This document shows positions 8,498 through 15,388 of a stretch of 34,647 bases of DNA, piece by piece. The stretch spans positions 1-34,647 of the forward strand of contig DAOTVS010000052.1 in NCBI GenBank assembly GCA_034436375.1, in the 5' to 3' direction. Made by a program: the position numbers and the translations under genes. Position 1 is the first letter of the stretch; each line of letters opens with the position of its first letter. The DNA is from DAOTVS01 sp034436375. Its GTDB lineage: Bacteria > Chloroflexota > Anaerolineae > SpSt-313. The notes beneath the pieces were generated by a model. The model was not told where the DNA came from, ran no database searches, and saw only the letters and a program-made list of their open reading frames with translations.

Positions 8498-9691
8498 ATG
8501 CGCGCCATACGTTGGATATCTGCAGGGCTGCTGCTGTTGCTCGTAACGGCCTGCGCGCCACAGGTGCCGGGGTCTGCGCCCCTGGTGATCACTCCGGCTG
8601 CTACAGCGACTGCCACAGTACAGGTCAAACCCACCCTGCCCCCGACGGCCTCGCCCACAGCCACCCTGGTTCCGTCGCCCCAGCCCACGGCTACCCCGGC
8701 CCCCACGCAGGGCGCCACAGCAACGCTGCTGACCGTTGGCGGGCAACCCGTCAAGTTTCTGGCTATTGCCCCCGATGGCTTACTGCGCTATAGTGTGCTG
8801 GCAGACGGCATTGCCCGCTCGGAAGATGGCGGCCGCACCTGGCAACGGGTGAGCGACCAGGTCTTGCGCGGGCCGCTGCTCATCTCGCAGCGCGACCCTC
8901 ATACCCTCCTGGCCGGCGCGCCCCTTTCCTGCTATCGGGGCGACGGAGACCTTCTGCTCCGCCGGTCCACCGATGGCGGCGCCACCTGGCAGCGGGTCGA
9001 AAATGGAGACGGCATCCAGCCGGTCGCTACGGATGCGGGCGATAGCCAGATCATCTACGGTATTTCCTGCGCGGGCCTTTACGTCAGCCGAGATGGCGGC
9101 CAGACCTGGCAGGCGACGGCCTCCAGTCAAGGCCTGGTCATTAGCGCCATCATCCCTGCGGGCAATGGCCGCCCATTGTTGCTTGGCGTGCTCACCAGCG
9201 AGGGCGGTACCAGCCACCTGGTGTGGTTCGATGAACAGGGCCGTGTGAGTCAGGACCTGGCGCAGGGGCTGAGCTTCTGGGGCACCGGCGCCCTGGCCAC
9301 AACGGAGGAGAATCTCTACGTGGCCACTTCGACCGGCGTCTGGCGCTCGGCCGATGGAGCCCATTGGGTGCTCTACACGGATGGCCTGGGGGATGTCACC
9401 CTCAAGAGCGACCCGTTACAGGAGCCCGTACCCCAGGAAGCATTCGATCGCGGCTTTGGCCTGTTCTCCCTCGCGGTTGACCCTAACAGCCAGGGCCAGC
9501 GCCTGGTGCTGGGCACGATACGAGGCCTCTACATCTCGAACGATGGAGGGGAGCATTGGCAGCCGGCGCCTGAAGCGGGCGCCCTGGCCCAGCTGCGCAT
9601 TAACGCCCTGGCGTGGGACCCGCAGGAAAAGGGGGTGCTGTACGCGACCACGCCACAGGGGGTGTGGAGGGTCGTAATGCGTAATTCGTAA
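8498..9691 (+). CDS. Lipoprotein with BNR/Asp-box beta-propeller
   Basis: A 397-residue secreted lipoprotein. The signal peptide has lipobox VTAC (C19). A Pro/Thr stalk spans about 25-75 and the rest is a beta-propeller with recurring Asp-box motifs: SEDGGRTWQR, STDGGATWQR, SRDGGQTWQA, RSADGAHWV and SNDGGEHWQP. This is the pattern of sialidase/Ycf48-like WD-type propellers with no catalytic domain attached, so binding or scaffolding at the cell surface is more likely than hydrolysis. The start has AAGGAG at 8485-8490. The last codons and TAA stop (VVMRNS, stop) lie inside the left arm of a heptad repeat element, so the original 3' end may have been replaced. Confidence 0.82.
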   Translation: MRAIRWISAGLLLLLVTACAPQVPGSAPLVITPAATATATVQVKPTLPPTASPTATLVPSPQPTATPAPTQGATATLLTVGGQPVKFLAIAPDGLLRYSVLADGIARSEDGGRTWQRVSDQVLRGPLLISQRDPHTLLAGAPLSCYRGDGDLLLRRSTDGGATWQRVENGDGIQPVATDAGDSQIIYGISCAGLYVSRDGGQTWQATASSQGLVISAIIPAGNGRPLLLGVLTSEGGTSHLVWFDEQGRVSQDLAQGLSFWGTGALATTEENLYVATSTGVWRSADGAHWVLYTDGLGDVTLKSDPLQEPVPQEAFDRGFGLFSLAVDPNSQGQRLVLGTIRGLYISNDGGEHWQPAPEAGALAQLRINALAWDPQEKGVLYATTPQGVWRVVMRNS

Positions 9692-9808
9692 TGCGTAAGG
9701 TCGCCATGGCGTGTCACTCGCCACTCTGCGTTGTGCCCGCCTACAGCGAGACTGTATGGAGCAGCGGGCGCTGCACCGTGACGCCCTTACGGATCACGCA
9801 TTACGAAT
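9673..9808. repeat. Heptad-armed inverted-repeat element, copy 2
   Basis: The left arm (9673-9699) is CGTAATG/CGTAATT/CGTAATG/CGTAAGG-type heptads. The right arm (9786-9808) is the inverted form (CTTACGG, ATCACGC, ATTACGA). The core of 86 bp begins GTCGCCATGGCG. The left arm supplies the stop codon of the upstream lipoprotein gene. Confidence 0.85.
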
Positions 9809-9831
9809 CACTTTTTTCCGTTGCCTGTCTA

Positions 9832-9840
9832 TGGTATAAT
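9832..9840 (+). promoter_or_regulatory. Extended -10 promoter of the yebC-ruvCA operon
   Basis: TGGTATAAT (TGn plus perfect TATAAT) lies 52 bp before the yebC start and 24 bp after the repeat element. The -35 position holds only a T-run. Confidence 0.6.
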
Positions 9841-9891
9841 ATCAGTCATACGGCTTTATGAGTGCAAAACTCGGCCGGGGAGGTAGAGAAT

Positions 9892-10644
9892 ATGTCTGGA
9901 CACTCCAAGTGGTCCACCATTAAGCGCAAGAAAGGCGCAGCCGACGCCAAGCGAGGCCAGTTGTTCACCAAGTTGGGCCGTGAACTATCCATTGCGGCTC
10001 GAGAGGGTGGCGCTGATCCCGAATCCAATTTCCGGCTTCGCTTGGTGGTCGACAAGGCTCGTGCAGCCAACATGCCCAAAGAGAATATCGAGCGCGCGAT
10101 CCAGCGCGGCGCCGGCACCGGCAAGGATGGTGTGCAACTCGAATCGATCCTCTACGAGGGCTACGGGCCGGGCGGCACGGCTGTCATGGTCGAGGTGCTG
10201 ACCGATAACAAGAATCGTACCGTCGCCGATGTGCGCCGTATATTCACCCGCAGCGGCGGCAACTTGGGCGAAACAGGGTGCGTGGGTTGGATGTTCGAGC
10301 GTAAGGGCTCGCTGACCCTCAACCCGGGAGATGAGGACCCCGAAGCCGTCGCTTTGGCGGCGATTGATGCAGGCGCCGAAGACGTCAAGGTTGATGGCGA
10401 TACGGTCGAGGTCTACGCTACTGTGGAAGACTTCCAGCGGGTGCGAGAGGCCCTGGCCAAGGATTATACCATCGAGGATGCTGAGATCACCTGGATCCCC
10501 AAGACCCTCTTCCAGCCGGATATCAAGACGACTGTGCAGAACATGCGCATGATCGAGGCTCTGGAGGAATTGGACGACATCCAGGCCGTGCACACCAACC
10601 TCGATATCACCGAGGCTGCACTGTCTGAATTCGAAGCAGCATAA
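9892..10644 (+). CDS. yebC: YebC/PmpR (TACO1-family) protein
   Basis: A 250-residue cytoplasmic protein of the YebC/TACO1 family, linked to relief of ribosome stalling on proline-rich stretches and, in some bacteria, transcriptional control. The N-terminal signature MSGHSKWSTIKRKKGAADAK is at 1-20. ARAANMPKENIERAIQRGAG and YEGYGPGGTAVMVEVLTDN follow, and the three domains span the usual length. The start at 9892 follows GGGAGG at 9877-9882; the upstream ATG at 9862 would add a non-conserved 10-residue tail. It heads the ruvC-ruvA operon with a 4-bp gap, the classic bacterial arrangement. Confidence 0.95.
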   Translation: MSGHSKWSTIKRKKGAADAKRGQLFTKLGRELSIAAREGGADPESNFRLRLVVDKARAANMPKENIERAIQRGAGTGKDGVQLESILYEGYGPGGTAVMVEVLTDNKNRTVADVRRIFTRSGGNLGETGCVGWMFERKGSLTLNPGDEDPEAVALAAIDAGAEDVKVDGDTVEVYATVEDFQRVREALAKDYTIEDAEITWIPKTLFQPDIKTTVQNMRMIEALEELDDIQAVHTNLDITEAALSEFEAA

Positions 10645-10648
10645 TCAC

Positions 10649-11155
10649 ATGTTAGTGCTGGGGATCGATCCAGGCGTGGCTATCACCGGCTATGGCCTGC
10701 TGGAAGGGTCATCCGAGGAGGCCCGCCTGGTCGCCAGCGGCGTGATCACGACCGACTCTACCTTCTCGCTTTCTCAACGCCTGCTCATGCTCCACAACGA
10801 GTTGGCGCAGCTTGTTGCACTTTACCAACCTCAGGTAGCGGCGGCAGAAGAGTTGTTCTTTGCCCGCAATGCGCGTACGGCCCTGATGGTTGGCCATGGA
10901 CGCGGGGCAGCCCTGTTGACGCTGGCCGAGGCTGGGTTGGTTGTATATGAGTATACGCCGATGCAGGTCAAGCAGGCAGTGGTAGGCTATGGCCGGGCCG
11001 CCAAGGGGCAGGTGCAGGAGATGTTACGCCTCTTGCTCCATTTGGATGCCGTGCTCGAGCCCGATGATGCCGCCGATGCCGTTGCGGTAGCGCTCTGCCA
11101 TTTGCACTCTGCGCGCCTGAACGACCTGCTGGCTGGATCGAAGGACGCGGGATGA
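10649..11155 (+). CDS. ruvC: Crossover junction endodeoxyribonuclease RuvC
   Basis: A 168-residue Holliday-junction resolvase of the RNase H fold. The four catalytic acids are visible: D7 in LGIDPG, E67 in AAEELFF, and D140 and D143 in PDDAADAVAVALCH. Length and motif spacing match E. coli RuvC. It starts 4 bp after yebC and its stop overlaps the ruvA start (ATGA), so the three genes are co-translated. It acts with the RuvAB branch-migration motor; ruvB is not in this window. Confidence 0.96.
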   Translation: MLVLGIDPGVAITGYGLLEGSSEEARLVASGVITTDSTFSLSQRLLMLHNELAQLVALYQPQVAAAEELFFARNARTALMVGHGRGAALLTLAEAGLVVYEYTPMQVKQAVVGYGRAAKGQVQEMLRLLLHLDAVLEPDDAADAVAVALCHLHSARLNDLLAGSKDAG

Positions 11156-11733
11156 TAGCCCGTCTGCACGGCAGAGTGGTTTCACTGCAGCAGGATGCGC
11201 TTATTGTCGACGTCGGTGGGGTCGGCTACCGGGTGCGTGTGGCGCGCACTTTGCTGGAAGAGATCAGCGCTCCCGGCGAGATGATCACCCTGCATACGCA
11301 TCTGCATGTGCGCGAAAACGAGCTGGCCCTCTATGGCTGTGCGACGGAGGACCAGCTTGTCCTTTTCGAGACTCTGTTGGGTGTCTCTGGGATCGGGCCC
11401 CGCTCGGCGTTGAACATCATTTCGGCCGTGGCCCCTGAAACGTTGCGTGATGCCATTGCCCGCGGTGATGCCCTCACCCTGACTCATATCCCTGGGATCG
11501 GTAAGCGGACCGCAGAGCGGTTGATCACCGAATTGAAGGACAAGCTCGGACCAACTGAGGGGGCTCCTCTGGCAGCCATCAGCGCTGGCGACGCCGAAGT
11601 CATTGCCGCCCTCACGACCCTTGGCTACAGTGTGGCTGAGGCCCAACAGGCCCTGAGCAGCCTGCCGCCTGCGGCCACTATGCCTCTGGAAGAGCGAGTC
11701 CGCCTGGCGCTGCGCAGTTTTGCGAGGGAGTAG
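11152..11733 (+). CDS. ruvA: Holliday junction branch migration protein RuvA
   Basis: A 193-residue protein. The N-terminal OB fold (MIARLHGRVVSLQQDALIVDVGGVGYRV region, about 1-62) binds junction DNA. Tandem helix-hairpin-helix motifs follow (LLGVSGIGPRSALNIIS at about 73-89 and LTHIPGIGKRTAERLITEL at about 107-125). The C-terminal UBA-like domain that contacts RuvB is at about 145-193. It overlaps ruvC by 4 nt. The adjacent gene is a membrane protein instead of ruvB. Confidence 0.96.
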   Translation: MIARLHGRVVSLQQDALIVDVGGVGYRVRVARTLLEEISAPGEMITLHTHLHVRENELALYGCATEDQLVLFETLLGVSGIGPRSALNIISAVAPETLRDAIARGDALTLTHIPGIGKRTAERLITELKDKLGPTEGAPLAAISAGDAEVIAALTTLGYSVAEAQQALSSLPPAATMPLEERVRLALRSFARE

Positions 11734-11734
11734 A

Positions 11735-12226
11735 ATGCAGCCTCTGGACTTGTTGCTGGGACTCTTGATCGCCTGGTTTGGGTTCATGGGTATGCGGGCA
11801 GGGCTGCTCCACGAATCCGCCACCCTGGTGGGCTTTGGCCTGGGACTGCTGGCCGGTGGGCGTTTCTATGAGAAACTGGCGCCAGCGCTGGCGCCCTGGC
11901 TTGGCTCGCGTACTCTGTCTAGCCTGGGGGCCTTTTTGCTCATCCTGCTGGTCACCTGGGTCATTGTTGTCTTTTTGGGCATTATGCTGCGCGACTTTAT
12001 GCGCGGCATCCACCTGGGTTGGCTCGACTATTTGGGAGGGCTGGCCTTTGGCCTGGTGAAGGGCCTCTTTCTGGCCGAGATCCTCGTGCTGGTGCTGATG
12101 GCCATACCCACAAACAGCCTGCATGAAACCGTCATGCGTTCCATCATCGGCGGCCGGCTCGCCCGCCTGGGTCCCGACATTATTGCCCTCGTGCCGCCGG
12201 TGCTGCGTTACTGGAAGCCGTTCTGA
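11735..12226 (+). CDS. CvpA-like membrane protein
   Basis: A 163-residue protein with four predicted helices (about 4-20, 26-46, 60-85 and 102-125). Its general pattern is LLLGLLIAWFGFMGMRAGLLHE, then GFGLGLLAGGRFYEKLA, and a C-terminal cytoplasmic tail. This topology and the LGWLDYLGGLAFGLVKGLFLAE segment match the CvpA (colicin V production) family, whose cellular role involves envelope integrity. The start at 11735 has GAGGGAG directly after the ruvA stop (1-bp gap), so it belongs to the ruv operon. Confidence 0.72.
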   Translation: MQPLDLLLGLLIAWFGFMGMRAGLLHESATLVGFGLGLLAGGRFYEKLAPALAPWLGSRTLSSLGAFLLILLVTWVIVVFLGIMLRDFMRGIHLGWLDYLGGLAFGLVKGLFLAEILVLVLMAIPTNSLHETVMRSIIGGRLARLGPDIIALVPPVLRYWKPF

Positions 12227-12239
12227 TAAGGAGAGTCCC

Positions 12240-12575
12240 ATGGGATTCCTGAACAAACTGACCAGAGCCCTCTTTGGGGGCTCGGGTGGGTCGGGCGGAG
12301 GGGGCGCCTACTATTACTATGTGCGCTGCCGCCGCTGCGGCGAGATCATCAAAGGGCGGGTCAACCTGGCCAACGATCTGAGCGCCGAATACGACGGCGA
12401 CAACACCTCAGGCTATGTCTACCGCAAATCGCTCATCGGCAGCGGCAGCAACCGCTGTTTCCAGGCCATCGAGGTCGAGCTCTCCTTCGACCCTCAGCGC
12501 AAGATCCTTGCCCGGGAGATCAAAGGGGGGGACTTTGTGACGGAGGAAGAGTACGAGGCGGCGAATAAGGCGTAA
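12240..12575 (+). CDS. Small conserved-looking protein with a single CxxC motif
   Basis: A 111-residue soluble protein of unknown family. A Gly/Ser-rich linker (about 13-22) is followed by AYYYYVRCRRCGEIIKGRV (about 23-41), which has one CxxC pair. A central stretch has YVYRKSLIGSGSNRCFQ, and the charged C-terminus has GGDFVTEEEYEAA. A lone CxxC plus a later Cys could bind a metal in a dimer. The start has AAGGAGA at 12227-12233 and lies 13 bp after the CvpA-like stop, so it is the last gene of the yebC-ruvCA transcript. Its TAA stop is in the first heptad of a repeat element arm. Confidence 0.7.
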   Translation: MGFLNKLTRALFGGSGGSGGGGAYYYYVRCRRCGEIIKGRVNLANDLSAEYDGDNTSGYVYRKSLIGSGSNRCFQAIEVELSFDPQRKILAREIKGGDFVTEEEYEAANKA

Positions 12576-12727
12576 AACGTGAAACGTAAGACGTAAGACG
12601 TGAAACGTGAAACGTAAGGTCGCCGTTGTGGAGCGCTTGCTGCTTCGAGCACGCTCCGTGAAGGCGAGCGTCGGGCCAAGCAGCCCGATCTTGTCATGGC
12701 ATCCTTACGTTTCACGTTTGACGTTTT
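12571..12727. repeat. Heptad-armed inverted-repeat element, copy 3 (between convergent genes)
   Basis: The left arm (12571-12618) has seven consecutive 7-bp units: CGTAAAA, CGTGAAA, CGTAAGA twice, CGTGAAA twice, CGTAAGG. The right arm (12704-12727) is CTTACGT-TTCACGT-TTGACGT. The core of 85 bp begins GTCGCC and contains an inner stem (GGAGCG / CGCTCC). It carries the stop codons of both flanking, convergent genes. Confidence 0.88.
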
Positions 12728-13208
12728 CCCGCTCCACCACGAATTGCTCGATCCACTGCACTGCATCCGGCACCGCTGCAGCAGTTCTGGGCGAGAGCTC
12801 ATCGCCGAAATCAAAATCGTGCCCGTGCACCGAAACCAGCACCCCTTCCGGCGCATGACCATAGAGTTGCCGGGCCAGGGCCAGCAGGGTGGCCGGCTCC
12901 ATGTGGTGCGAAATGGCGCCCATCTGGTATGCCGGCTCAACCCGCTCCCACTGAACAGGCTCTGTAGCTGCAGGCAATGAGGCGTCGACAAAGAACACCA
13001 GGTCGTATTGCGCCAGGGTCGCCGCCAACTCTGGCGTCAGCTGCTGCAAAAACAGGCTATCGCGCGCGCTCCCCAGGTCCTCCCACCCGTCAGTCAGCGG
13101 GGTCAGGGCAGGCTGCCCCCAGTGCAGGCGCAAAGCATTCACCACCGCCAGCCCCACCCCGTCGTCACGCCGGCTGGCGTTGCCGTAACCGATGACAAGT
13201 GTGCGCAT
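12705..13208 (-). CDS. Hydrogenase-maturation-type protease (peptidase family M52/HycI-like)
   Basis: A 167-residue protein. The N-terminal VIGYGNASRRDDGVG is the M52 signature, with the metal-binding Asp in DDGVG. FVDASLP at about 74-80 gives the second Asp, and the His in VSVHGHDFDFG at about 128-138 the third. These enzymes trim the C-terminus of [NiFe]-hydrogenase large subunits or related targets. No hydrogenase genes are in the window, so its substrate is open. The start has GGAG 6 nt upstream. The last codons (VKRET, stop) lie inside the right arm of repeat copy 3. Confidence 0.78.
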   Translation of the reverse strand: MRTLVIGYGNASRRDDGVGLAVVNALRLHWGQPALTPLTDGWEDLGSARDSLFLQQLTPELAATLAQYDLVFFVDASLPAATEPVQWERVEPAYQMGAISHHMEPATLLALARQLYGHAPEGVLVSVHGHDFDFGDELSPRTAAAVPDAVQWIEQFVVERENVKRET

Positions 13209-13230
13209 GCGTTACTCCATAATATACAAT

Positions 13231-13405
13231 GCGTGAAGGTCGTTATGACTCGTAATGAGTAAGGTCGCCATGGCGGAGTTCCTGGCGCTCTCCAGAGTAT
13301 TCGCCCTGGCGATATCTGCGCAAAGCATCGAACACACCAGGGTAGCTCCTTGCTCATCACGGTTTACCTATTACGGTTTACTTTTTACGGTTTACTTTTT
13401 ACGAG
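13231..13405. repeat. Heptad-armed inverted-repeat element, copy 4
   Basis: The left arm is short and diverged (13251-13263, CGTAATGAGTAAG, with a weaker unit near 13231). The core begins GTCGCCATGGCG, identical to copy 2 for 12 bp. The right arm (about 13355-13405) has seven 7-bp units alternating TTTACxT and TTTACGG. It carries the stop codon of the radical SAM gene. Confidence 0.8.
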
Positions 13406-14295
13406 TCATTATCTCCGTACATCTGCCCCGGGCCCAGGTATTCGGGGAACCGCTCCCGCAGCGCCTCGCGCGCTGAATAACACAGGTGACAGGCATCGCC
13501 ATAGCCCGCGCGGTGCGGCAAGCCATAGCGGCGCACCAGCTCCGCCGGGCCGCCGCTGAGCAGCGGGCCGACCACCGGGTGTTCCGTGGGGCGATAGGCC
13601 GCCACCAAGGCATCCAGTGTCATATCCTGCAAGCGGCCCATAGTCAGGCCCTGGCAGAGGTGAACGTAACCCTCGGCATCGATATGGATGCGAGCGGGAT
13701 TGGCCAGGTCCTCATAGGGGCAGCGTGCGAACGACTCCCAGGAAAGCTCCCCCACCCGTCCGCTCAGCCGCCGGGCTGCACGGCCCCGCAAGCGCACATT
13801 GCCCTCCGTCGCCGGCTGCGCGCCACCCGGCAGCTGTGGGGGCAGCTCCTTGTGCAGGACCAGTTGCGGCACCCCCAGCTCTTTGGCCGCCGCCAGTGCG
13901 TGCGCCACCTGAGGGCTGGGCAGGCTGCCGTGGAAGCAGTCCTCACTCAGGGTCAAATCGCTGATGCCCAACGTCGCCAGCGGCTCCAGCCACAGCCTGG
14001 CATCCTCCACCGTCGTCGCCCAATAGGCGTTCGTCACCACGCCAAACTGCAATCCACGGGCCACTGCAGCGCGGGCGCCTGCCACCAACAGCGGAAAGGC
14101 CAGGAAAGGCTCGCCTCCCTCAAAATAGATCGAGCGCACCGAGCCCATGCGCACGCCCGCCTCGATGAGGTCCAGGACCTGGGCCATGGTCATTGTAGTT
14201 GACGCGCGCGGGCTGCCCCACACGAAACAATGATCGCAGGCGTAGGTGCAGCGGTAGGTCAGCAGCAAGTGGAGGGAATCGATGGGCATGGGCAC
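13399..14295 (-). CDS. Radical SAM protein with C-terminal SPASM-like cysteines
   Basis: A 298-residue radical S-adenosylmethionine protein. The [4Fe-4S] motif CTYACDHC (C16, C20, C23) follows a short N-terminus, and FEGGEPFLAF at about 59-68 is the SAM-binding GGE motif. The C-terminal part has CPYEDLANPARIHIDAEGYVHLC and CHLC, a cysteine set like the auxiliary-cluster (SPASM/twitch) domain of peptide-modifying enzymes. No precursor peptide is seen beside it. The start at 14295 lacks a strong ribosome site; the ATG two codons in is equally possible. The TAA stop is provided by repeat copy 4. It may be in one transcript with the M52 protease downstream. Confidence 0.85.
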   Translation of the reverse strand: MPMPIDSLHLLLTYRCTYACDHCFVWGSPRASTTMTMAQVLDLIEAGVRMGSVRSIYFEGGEPFLAFPLLVAGARAAVARGLQFGVVTNAYWATTVEDARLWLEPLATLGISDLTLSEDCFHGSLPSPQVAHALAAAKELGVPQLVLHKELPPQLPGGAQPATEGNVRLRGRAARRLSGRVGELSWESFARCPYEDLANPARIHIDAEGYVHLCQGLTMGRLQDMTLDALVAAYRPTEHPVVGPLLSGGPAELVRRYGLPHRAGYGDACHLCYSAREALRERFPEYLGPGQMYGDNDS

Positions 14296-14304
14296 CCCCA
14301 GACT

Positions 14305-14444
14305 CGTAATCAGTAACGAGTAATGCGTAAGGCTGCCATGGCGCCGCGGGTACTGCTCTACCGACCGCCTGTTCGGGGCGGGCTAACGTTGAGCGGCGGG
14401 GGCTCTGCAATAGCAACCTTACGGATTACGTATTACTCGTTACG
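14305..14444. repeat. Heptad-armed inverted-repeat element, copy 5
   Basis: The arms are 27 bp each: left 14305-14331 (units CGTAATC, AGTAACG, AGTAATG, CGTAAG), right 14418-14444 as the inverted form with a few substitutions. The core of 86 bp begins GCTGCCATGGCG. The right arm supplies the stop of the glycosyltransferase gene. Confidence 0.87.
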
Positions 14445-15198
14445 CGCGATACCGCCCGCGGAGGTCATTCACCCGAATGCGGGCCAGGTCGCGCAAGCCG
14501 TGGAGGGAATCGCGCCAGAAGGAGACGCGACGGGTGCAGGCATAGTCCCAGGTCACGGGCACCTCTTTGATGCGGTAGCCCAGCTTGCGCGCCACAAAGA
14601 GCGTTTCTACATCAAAGCCGGCGGCCACTACGGGGCCGCGCACCTCATGGCCCTCTGTGGGGGAATAGAGGTGCATATGACGGAAAATGTCCTGCGCCGC
14701 CTGGGTACGGAAGGCCTTGAACCCGCATTGGGTATCGGTAACATCGGGCAGGTTCACAAGCAGGCCGCGCAGCAGGATCATGCCCCGCGACATCAAAGTG
14801 CGCCACCAGGGCGCCCCCCGGCGCACGATGCCACGCGAACCGAATACCACATCAAAACCCCGGTCGAACCAGGGTAAGAGCTGGCCCAACTCGCTGATGG
14901 GGGTCGCCTGATCCATATCGGTAAAGAGCACCAGGCTCCCCTGCGAGGCCAGAACGCCGCTGATGACCGTCTGCGCTTTGCCGCGGTGTGGGTTACGCAG
15001 CAGGCGGAAATGGGCATGTTCCGCCGCAAAGGATTCGGCCAGGGCGGCGGTCGCATCCTCACTGCCGTCGTCCACGATGAGCGCTTCATAGGTATAGGGT
15101 TGTTGCTCCAGGTAGGCGGCGACCTTGTTCAGCGCCCCTGCCCGCAGATTGGTCTGTTCGTTGTAGGCTGGGATGACGACCGAGAGGAAGGGTCCCAT
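14440..15198 (-). CDS. Family 2 glycosyltransferase (dolichyl-phosphate-sugar synthase-like)
   Basis: A 252-residue GT-A-fold enzyme. SVVIPAYNE at about 5-13, IVDDGSEDAT at about 42-51, the metal-binding segment LFTDMDQATP at about 87-96 and the acceptor-loop TQCGFKAFR at about 156-164 match GT2 enzymes of the ALG5/DPM1-like group. These transfer a sugar from a nucleotide donor to a polyprenyl phosphate. The C-terminal helix-rich part (SFWRDSLHGLRDLARIRVNDL) is amphipathic and may contact the membrane. The ATG at 15198 fits the family's start; an in-frame ATG at 15216 adds six residues from a solo repeat arm. The stop lies in repeat copy 5. Confidence 0.85.
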   Translation of the reverse strand: MGPFLSVVIPAYNEQTNLRAGALNKVAAYLEQQPYTYEALIVDDGSEDATAALAESFAAEHAHFRLLRNPHRGKAQTVISGVLASQGSLVLFTDMDQATPISELGQLLPWFDRGFDVVFGSRGIVRRGAPWWRTLMSRGMILLRGLLVNLPDVTDTQCGFKAFRTQAAQDIFRHMHLYSPTEGHEVRGPVVAAGFDVETLFVARKLGYRIKEVPVTWDYACTRRVSFWRDSLHGLRDLARIRVNDLRGRYRA

Positions 15199-15210
15199 CA
15201 CATTCGTCCC

Positions 15211-15223
15211 ACGCATTACGCAT
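15211..15223. repeat. Solo heptad-repeat arm
   Basis: ACGCATTACGCAT is two inverted heptads of the same type as the element arms. No partner arm is within 200 bp. It overlaps the alternative start codon of the glycosyltransferase. Confidence 0.5.
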
Positions 15224-15272
15224 TTTGATCTCTCGGGCCCTCATTGCCGGCTCGAGGCGTACAGCAGAAACG

Positions 15273-15301
15273 ATTATACCACTCCGGGCAGGCCTTGCCA
15301 A
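15273..15301 (-). promoter_or_regulatory. Sigma-70 promoter of the glycosyltransferase gene
   Basis: Read on the minus strand, TTGGCA (15296-15301) and a perfect TATAAT (15273-15278) are 17 bp apart, with a TG before the -10. The leader to 15198 is about 65 nt and contains the solo repeat arm. Confidence 0.75.
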
Positions 15302-15332
15302 TAGAGAAGTGTTCGGGGTATAGAGTGGGGTA

Positions 15333-15374
15333 AGCGTCTGCCTTGCCGCCCTGCAGGGCGGCAAGGCAGACGCT
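15333..15374 (-). terminator. 42-bp loopless palindrome after the isomerase gene
   Basis: Two perfect 21-bp arms meet without a loop (centre between 15353 and 15354; CCGCCCTG / CAGGGCGG at the middle). It lies 14 bp after the stop of the upstream gene and is followed on the minus strand by few T residues. It is probably a transcription end signal. Confidence 0.7.
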
Positions 15375-15388
15375 CAGATTGGCGGGGA

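Noticed and set aside
13221..13226. TATATT as a promoter of the M52 protease gene
   Set aside because: It would place the transcription start on the ribosome binding site.
12571..14444. CRISPR array from the clustered short repeats
   Set aside because: The 7-bp units are contiguous without spacers and the larger elements differ in sequence and are separated by genes.
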